NCBI GenBank assembly: GCA_937889795.1
Contig: CALBZH010000461.1
Span: forward strand, 1 to 10,507
Direction: 5' to 3'
Source of the DNA: an uncultured Syntrophobacteraceae bacterium
GTDB taxonomy: Bacteria; Desulfobacterota; Syntrophobacteria; Syntrophobacterales; Syntrophobacteraceae
DNA: 10,507 nucleotides
Below, piece by piece: positions 6,220 to 10,507 of the stretch; position 1 is the first letter of the stretch, and each line of letters begins with the position of its first letter. The notes beneath the pieces are model-generated. The model was not told where the DNA came from and ran no database searches. It worked only from the letters and a program-made list of their open reading frames with translations. The position numbers were made by a program, and so were the translations under genes.

Positions 6220-7017
6220 GTGAGCCGGTTTCAGTTGAACGAATGGGTGCTTTTGGCCACCCAGAAGGGCAAGAAATGGCTTGTTCGCCTGGAGGAAATC
6301 CCCTTTTCCACTCACGTCGGCACCATCCAGCTGGGCGATGCCGTGGGGAGGGAAGAGGGCGACCAGCTCGAAACCAACCTCGGCGCCAAGCTCTTCCTCT
6401 ACCGGGCGACCCTCGAGGACTACGTCTACCTGATGAAGCGGCAGACCCAGATCATCTACCCGAAGGACCTCGCCATGATGATCTTTTCCGGTGACTTGTA
6501 CCCGAACTGCACCGTGCTGGAATCGGGGATCGGCTCCGGAGGGCTGTCGCTCGCCCTCCTGCGCGCCCTTTGCGGACAGGGACGGCTTATCTCCGTCGAA
6601 AAGCGGCCGGAATTCGCGGCTCTCGCCATGGAGAACATCGCCAAATTCTACGGCGAGCGGCCCGCCAATCACGACGTTGTCGTCGCCGACATCCAGGATT
6701 TCCACATGACCCTGTCCGTGGACCGTGTCTTCCTGGATCTTCCGGAGCCCTGGCACGCCGTCAAGAACATTGCCCGGCACACCCGTCAGGGCGGCATCCT
6801 GGTGAGCCTCAGCCCCAACGTGGGACAGGTCCAGCTCATGTCCCGCGAGCTTCGCCAGAGCGGGTTCGCCAGCGTCTCCACCTTCGAGCTCCTCAAGCGG
6901 GACTGGAAAGTGGACGAGATCCGCGCGCGTCCCATGGATCGCATGCGAGCCCATACCGGATTCCTCACGGTGGCCAAAAAGGTCCGTCGTGCAGCGGGAA
7001 GCCAGGACGTGGAATAG
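6220..7017 (+). CDS. trmI: tRNA (adenine-N1)-methyltransferase, TrmI family
   Basis: This 265-residue protein should methylate N1 of adenine 58 in the tRNA T-loop using S-adenosylmethionine, a structural modification. The start is GTG 6220 with AAGGAG 6 nt before it. Longer in-frame starts (for example 5995) would translate the palindromic repeat and are rejected. A small N-terminal beta domain (1-75) precedes the Rossmann-like methyltransferase fold. Motif I is ESGIGSGG (101-108), the adenosyl-binding acidic residue is probably Glu127 (ISVEKR), Asp157 lies in VADIQDF, and the catalytic-region motif is DLPEPW (173-178). The C-terminal RARPMDRMRAHTGFLTVAKK is characteristic of TrmI. Length matches bacterial and archaeal members. 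It has its own probable promoter and seems unrelated to the nitrogen genes around it. Confidence 0.93.
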   Translation: MSRFQLNEWVLLATQKGKKWLVRLEEIPFSTHVGTIQLGDAVGREEGDQLETNLGAKLFLYRATLEDYVYLMKRQTQIIYPKDLAMMIFSGDLYPNCTVLESGIGSGGLSLALLRALCGQGRLISVEKRPEFAALAMENIAKFYGERPANHDVVVADIQDFHMTLSVDRVFLDLPEPWHAVKNIARHTRQGGILVSLSPNVGQVQLMSRELRQSGFASVSTFELLKRDWKVDEIRARPMDRMRAHTGFLTVAKKVRRAAGSQDVE

Positions 7018-7385
7018 CATCTTTGCCGAGCTTTCAGCTCCGAATTCACGCTCATCCTCTTCCTCCAAAAACGAAAAAGTCTCAACATTGTGCCCTTCCC
7101 TTACTTTGACACAATAATGTAGCATATGAAGGCCACAGATTAGCCATCCGTCGATCATAACATCTATTTTATCAATAAAATCCAATTACTATAAATTATG
7201 GCAAACTCCTTGCTTAATGAGGCCACCAAGTCACGAACGGCTTGAACGGGTTCGGACGGGCGTGGGGGGATTTTTGAGCCCCGAAAGGAATGGCTCGACG
7301 TTTTCTGGTCCTGAAACGTCGGTGCGGTAATCGCGTGGATGCAGTTCATCATAATCTGGGAAGTGGAAGCTACGAGGAGGAAGTC
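7018..7385. other. Intergenic control region upstream of glnK
   Basis: AT-rich and without a supported gene. It holds a small GAGCT/AGCTC hairpin (7028-7040) with no T-tract just after trmI, a dyad ATTGTG/CACAAT at 7087-7092 and 7110-7115, and the sigma-54 promoter at 7199-7214. The transcribed leader from about 7225 to 7385 has no recognised riboswitch. Confidence 0.6.
7199..7214 (+). promoter_or_regulatory. Sigma-54 (-24/-12) promoter for glnK-amtB
   Basis: TGGCAAACTCCTTGCT matches the consensus TGGCACGNNNNTTGCW except at two weakly conserved positions, with the required 10 bases between GG and GC. It lies about 170 bases upstream of the glnK ATG. GlnK-amt operons are commonly driven by NtrC and sigma-54 under nitrogen limitation. 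Confidence 0.85.
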
Positions 7386-7724
7386 ATGGTTAAGGTCGAA
7401 GCCATCATCAAACCGTTTCGGCTCAACGAGGTTCAGGAAGCTTTGGTGAATCTGGGGATTCAGGGGATGACCATTGCCGAGGTAAAGGGGTTCGGAAGGC
7501 AGAAGGGACACGTCGAGGTCTACCGTGGTGCCGAGTATCGCGTGGATTTCGTTCCCAAGCTGCTGGTCACGGTCGTGATTCCACGGACTCTGAGCGAAGA
7601 GGTCATCCGCGCGATCCAGAAGGCCGCCTTCACCGGGAAGATCGGCGACGGAAAGATCTTTGTCTCGAGCATTCAGGAAGTCATGCGCATCCGAACCGGC
7701 GAAATGGGCACCGATGCCCTGTGA
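7386..7724 (+). CDS. glnK: P-II nitrogen regulatory protein (GlnK/GlnB)
   Basis: This 112-residue trimeric signal protein senses ATP/ADP and 2-oxoglutarate and controls nitrogen proteins; beside amtB its expected job is to plug the ammonium channel. ATG 7386 has GAGGAGG just upstream and gives the canonical P-II beginning (VKVEAIIKPF). Earlier in-frame starts would add a tail that P-II proteins lack. The T-loop (about 37-55) includes GRQKGH and RGAEYRVDF, with Tyr51, the uridylylation site of proteobacterial P-II, conserved. GKIGDGKIFV (C-terminal third) is the P-II C-terminal signature, and RIRTGE also fits. It is followed by amtB after 72 bp, with the sigma-54 promoter upstream. The glnK rather than glnB name rests on amt linkage. 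Confidence 0.95.
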   Translation: MVKVEAIIKPFRLNEVQEALVNLGIQGMTIAEVKGFGRQKGHVEVYRGAEYRVDFVPKLLVTVVIPRTLSEEVIRAIQKAAFTGKIGDGKIFVSSIQEVMRIRTGEMGTDAL

Positions 7725-7796
7725 TGCGTCTTCATACGGATATTGAAGCATTCGTTTCAACCTCAGTCATGCAGTCATGCTTTTGGAGGATTTCCC

Positions 7797-9146
7797 ATGA
7801 GAAAATTGGCCGTCGCACTCATTTTGATGCTTTATTTGCTGCCGATCGTTCCCGCGTTTTGCGCCGAATCCACCCCGGAGGCAGCCCCAGCGGCCGCTCC
7901 TGCCGCGGAGGCCGCGCCCCCGAAGGTTGATACCGGCGACACCGCCTGGATCCTCGCCTCGTCCGCCTTGGTCATGCTCATGACGCCGGGCCTCGGGTTG
8001 TTTTACGCCGGTATGGCCCGGCGCAAGAATGTGCTCGGAACCCTCATGCACAGCTTCATTGCCCTTGGAATCGTCACGATCCAGTGGATGCTGTTCGGCT
8101 ACAGCCTGGCCTTTGGCCCCGATGTGGGAAGCGTGATCGGCAACTTGAGCTGGTTTGCCTTGAATTCCGTTGGCCTCGAGCCCAACGCGGATTACGCCGC
8201 GACGATCCCGCATCAGGTATTCATGATCTTCCAGATGATGTTCGCCATCATCACACCGGCCCTGATTTCGGGCACCATCGCCGAGCGCATCAAGTTCAAG
8301 ACCTACTGTGCCTTCATCTTTCTCTGGAGCATCTTTGTCTATGATCCCATGGCTCACTGGGTCTGGGGCGTGGGCGGCTGGATTCGCAACCTGGGAGCCC
8401 TCGATTTCGCGGGCGGTTTGGTCGTGCATGTGAGCTCGGGTGTGTCCGCGCTCGCCGCGGCTCTGGTCCTCGGCAAACGGAAAGGCTATGGCAGCGAGCT
8501 GATGGCGCCGCATAACCTCACCATGACCCTCACGGGCGTGGGTCTCCTCTGGTTCGGTTGGTTCGGGTTCAACGCGGGCAGCGCGCTGGGAGCGGGTGCC
8601 CTGGCAGCCTCCGCCTTTGTGGCAACGCACCTGGGCGCTGGCGCCGCGGCTCTTTCCTGGGGTGTGGCGGAATGGATCCATCGCGGAAAGCCGACCGCGC
8701 TGGGCATCGGCTCGGGTGGTGTGGCCGGCTTGGTCGCCATCACACCCGCCTGTGGCTTTGTCAGCCCCATGTCAGCCATCCTCATCGGCCTGGCTGGGGG
8801 CGTCGTGTGCTACGCGGCCGTCAGCCTGAAGCCCCGTATCGGCTATGACGATTCCCTGGATGTCGTCGGCGTCCACGCCGTGGGCGGGTCCCTCGGCGCC
8901 CTGCTGACCGGGGTTTTCGCCTCCAAAGCCATCAACGCCGCAGGCAACGACGGGCTGCTGCTCGGAAATGCAGCACAGCTCGGGACTCAGGCCCTCAGCC
9001 TGATCGCCGCCTGGGTGTACTCCTTCGTGGTCTCTTACGTCCTGCTCAAGATCCTGGATGCGACCATGGGCCTGCGAGTGAGTGAGGAAGAAGAATCCGA
9101 AGGCCTCGACCTCAGCCAGCACGGGGAATCGGGCTACACGCTCTAG
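7797..9146 (+). CDS. amtB: Ammonium transporter Amt/AmtB
   Basis: This 449-residue inner-membrane trimeric channel conducts ammonium into the cell. ATG 7797 has GGAGG 7 nt upstream. It starts a likely cleavable signal peptide (MRKLAVALIL onward, predicted cut after FCA near 23), as in E. coli AmtB. An Ala/Pro-rich stretch (about 27-42) then leads to eleven expected membrane helices. The pore twin histidines are His211 (VVHVSSG) and His360 (GVHAVGG). The Phe gate falls in FMIFQMMF (about 145-149), and DPMAHWVWG and ALDFAGG are family signatures. The cytoplasmic tail GLRVSEEEESEGLDLSQHGE is the conserved segment that GlnK contacts, consistent with the gene just upstream. No missing key residue was seen. 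A strong terminator follows. Confidence 0.96.
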   Translation: MRKLAVALILMLYLLPIVPAFCAESTPEAAPAAAPAAEAAPPKVDTGDTAWILASSALVMLMTPGLGLFYAGMARRKNVLGTLMHSFIALGIVTIQWMLFGYSLAFGPDVGSVIGNLSWFALNSVGLEPNADYAATIPHQVFMIFQMMFAIITPALISGTIAERIKFKTYCAFIFLWSIFVYDPMAHWVWGVGGWIRNLGALDFAGGLVVHVSSGVSALAAALVLGKRKGYGSELMAPHNLTMTLTGVGLLWFGWFGFNAGSALGAGALAASAFVATHLGAGAAALSWGVAEWIHRGKPTALGIGSGGVAGLVAITPACGFVSPMSAILIGLAGGVVCYAAVSLKPRIGYDDSLDVVGVHAVGGSLGALLTGVFASKAINAAGNDGLLLGNAAQLGTQALSLIAAWVYSFVVSYVLLKILDATMGLRVSEEEESEGLDLSQHGESGYTL

Positions 9147-9208
9147 CAATCGGACCTCCGCCCGGTCGATGCGATCGACGGAGGAGAAGCAAACCACTCC
9201 GCAACGTG

Positions 9209-9248
9209 AAGCACGAAAGGATCCGAAGGGGCCTTTCGTGCTTTTTTT
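9209..9248 (+). terminator. Rho-independent terminator after amtB
   Basis: AAGCACGAAAGG (9209-9220) pairs perfectly with CCTTTCGTGCTT (9232-9243) around an 11-base loop, and the T-tract runs 9242-9248. It lies about 60 bases after the amtB stop and should close the glnK-amtB unit. Confidence 0.92.
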
Positions 9249-9326
9249 CCTGCTTCCGTCCCGTCATCGCTTCGTGATATAGGGTCTTCCACGTTCATCT
9301 CAAAACCCATTCGATGATGGGACCCT

Positions 9327-10507
9327 ATGCGAACGCTGACAAATCTCCCGGCTCCACTGTATCCCGTGCTGAGTTTTGCGTTCTATATCCTGGCGGCGTC
9401 CGTCGCCCTGATAGCATTCCCCACGCGCCAGGGCACCCACATTGCCTTCATCGACGCCCTTTTCTTGATCACGTCGGCGACCTGTGTGACGGGCCTCTCC
9501 GTCCTGGACATCGGATCGGAATTGACGGTGTGGGGCCAGCTGACGATCCTGGCCAGCATCCAGCTCGGCGGGCTGGGCATCATGACGTTCTCCATCATCT
9601 TCATCCTGGCCATCGGGGGCTCCCTCTCCTTCCGCTCGCGCTTCGTCCTTCAGGACATTTTCGCGCACAGCCCCCAGGCGGATCTGCACAAGCTTTTGCG
9701 CCGCGTGTTTCTGTTCACTTTCGCTTGGGAGGCTGCGGGCACCCTGCTGCTCTTCATGCGGTTTCGGGAGCAATTCCCGTTGGAAGAGGCTTGCTACCAC
9801 GCCGTTTTCAATTCCATCAGCGCCTTCTGCAACGCCGGCTTCAGCCTGTTTTCGGACAGTCTCATGCGGTATCGGGGGGATGCTCTGGTGAGTCTAACGA
9901 TCGCGGGCCTGTTCATCCTGGGGGGGATCGGTTTCATGGTGATGCACGAACTCGTACAGAACCTGGAAAACGAGGCCTCCCGACGTCATTACTGGAGCCG
10001 GCTGAGTCTCCACAGCAAGATGGTGCTCAGCACCACGGCCGTGCTTGTCGTCGCAGGCACAATCTTCTTTCTGCTCAGCGAGTGGCACAACACCCTCCGC
10101 GGCCTCGACATACCCGAGAAGCTGTTGGCCTCCTTCTTCCAGTCGGTGACCCCGCGCACGGCTGGGTTCAATACCCTCGATTACGCCGTCATGAATAACC
10201 TGACGCTGCTCGGAACCGTGATGCTCATGTTTGTCGGAGCTTCCCCAGGGTCCACAGGCGGAGGCATCAAGACCACATCGATGAGCGTGCTCCTTGCCCT
10301 CAGCCGCTCCCGCCTCTCGGGCTCCGAAAACGTGCACGCCTTCAAGAGGACGATCGCTCCCGGAGCAATCAATCGCTCCTTCAGCATTTTTGTCGTCGCC
10401 ATAGTCATCGTGCTGATCGGAACGGCGGCGCTGCTCATCGCCGAGACCAGCCGGCTCGCCCCGGAGCAGAGCCGGTGCCAGTTCATGGAGCTGCTTTTCG
10501 AGACCAC
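9327..10507 (+). CDS. ktrB: Potassium uptake channel subunit, KtrB/TrkH family (partial, C-terminus off window)
   Basis: 393 codons are visible before the right edge; KtrB proteins are about 450 residues, so perhaps 50-60 are missing. ATG 9327 is the first start after an in-frame stop at 9315; the ribosome site is weak. It is a membrane K+ (or Na+-coupled K+) transporter built from repeated helix-pore-helix units. Filter-like segments are TCVTGLS (52-58), FCNAGFS (167-173) and TPRTAGFN (275-282). The intramembrane gate loop GASPGSTGGGIKTT spans 304-317. The protein begins directly at the first pore unit without the extra N-terminal helices of TrkH, which favours KtrB. Such channels need a cytosolic nucleotide-binding partner (KtrA/TrkA), probably encoded beyond the edge. 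It lies after the amtB terminator, so it is a separate transcription unit. Confidence 0.92.
   Translation, partial: MRTLTNLPAPLYPVLSFAFYILAASVALIAFPTRQGTHIAFIDALFLITSATCVTGLSVLDIGSELTVWGQLTILASIQLGGLGIMTFSIIFILAIGGSLSFRSRFVLQDIFAHSPQADLHKLLRRVFLFTFAWEAAGTLLLFMRFREQFPLEEACYHAVFNSISAFCNAGFSLFSDSLMRYRGDALVSLTIAGLFILGGIGFMVMHELVQNLENEASRRHYWSRLSLHSKMVLSTTAVLVVAGTIFFLLSEWHNTLRGLDIPEKLLASFFQSVTPRTAGFNTLDYAVMNNLTLLGTVMLMFVGASPGSTGGGIKTTSMSVLLALSRSRLSGSENVHAFKRTIAPGAINRSFSIFVVAIVIVLIGTAALLIAETSRLAPEQSRCQFMELLFET

Noticed and set aside
7106..7128. TTGACA followed by CATATG upstream of glnK as a sigma-70 promoter
   Set aside because: The spacer is only about 11 bases, and the sigma-54 site downstream is far better.
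6163..7185. Minus-strand open frame opposite trmI
   Set aside because: Antisense shadow without a recognisable domain; it would cross the intergenic control region.
7743..7796. Upstream start for the ammonium transporter
   Set aside because: The start codon at 7743 lacks a ribosome site and would bury the signal peptide; ATG 7797 has GGAGG at the right spacing.
9314..10198. Second plus-strand frame overlapping the potassium channel gene
   Set aside because: It has no motifs and is arginine/proline-rich as expected of an out-of-frame reading of ktrB.

Overview
The window is about 58-60% GC by eye and reads as chromosomal DNA of a proteobacterium-like anaerobe. My best guess is Desulfobacterota/deltaproteobacteria, perhaps near the Syntrophobacterales. 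That guess rests on the style of the proteins and the sigma-54 promoters; no marker gene is present to prove it. I saw no phage, insertion sequence, CRISPR array, tRNA or rRNA.

Layout. Positions 1-3896 hold three minus-strand genes. They are a stand-alone class II glutamine amidotransferase (2797-1868), a fused GXGXG-plus-FMN glutamate-synthase-like protein (1791 to beyond the left edge), and, upstream of both, an XRE-cupin regulator (about 3896-3219). A long divergent intergenic region (3897-4457) leads to a plus-strand glutamine-synthetase-family gene of the GlnT/gamma-glutamylmethylamide-synthetase type (4458-5840). After a spacer with a perfect 31-bp inverted repeat comes a tRNA m1A methyltransferase of the TrmI family (6220-7017). 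A clear sigma-54 promoter (7199-7214) precedes a glnK-amtB pair (7386-7724 and 7797-9146), which ends in a strong intrinsic terminator. A KtrB/TrkH potassium channel subunit starts at 9327 and runs off the right edge.

How it fits together. Most of the window concerns nitrogen acquisition. Amt brings in ammonium and GlnK gates it. The left half pairs a GS-family ligase with a glutamate-synthase-like enzyme split differently from classical GltB: the amidotransferase is separate, and the GXGXG domain precedes the FMN domain in one chain. This gene set (glnT, glxB, glxC, glxD) matches the rhizobial glnT-glx locus and the methylotroph gmaS-mgsABC genes of the N-methylglutamate pathway. By my alignment the GS protein lacks the Asp/Ser residues that shape the ammonium site of classical GS. 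The unit may therefore use an amine instead of, or as well as, ammonia. Sigma-54 elements before both the amidotransferase and glnK suggest shared nitrogen control.

The most notable items are this divergent, XRE-cupin-associated GlnT/split-synthase unit in an apparent anaerobe, the GXGXG-FMN fusion, the paired sigma-54 promoters and two palindromic intergenic elements. The component families are known; their arrangement and substrate are what deserve checking.
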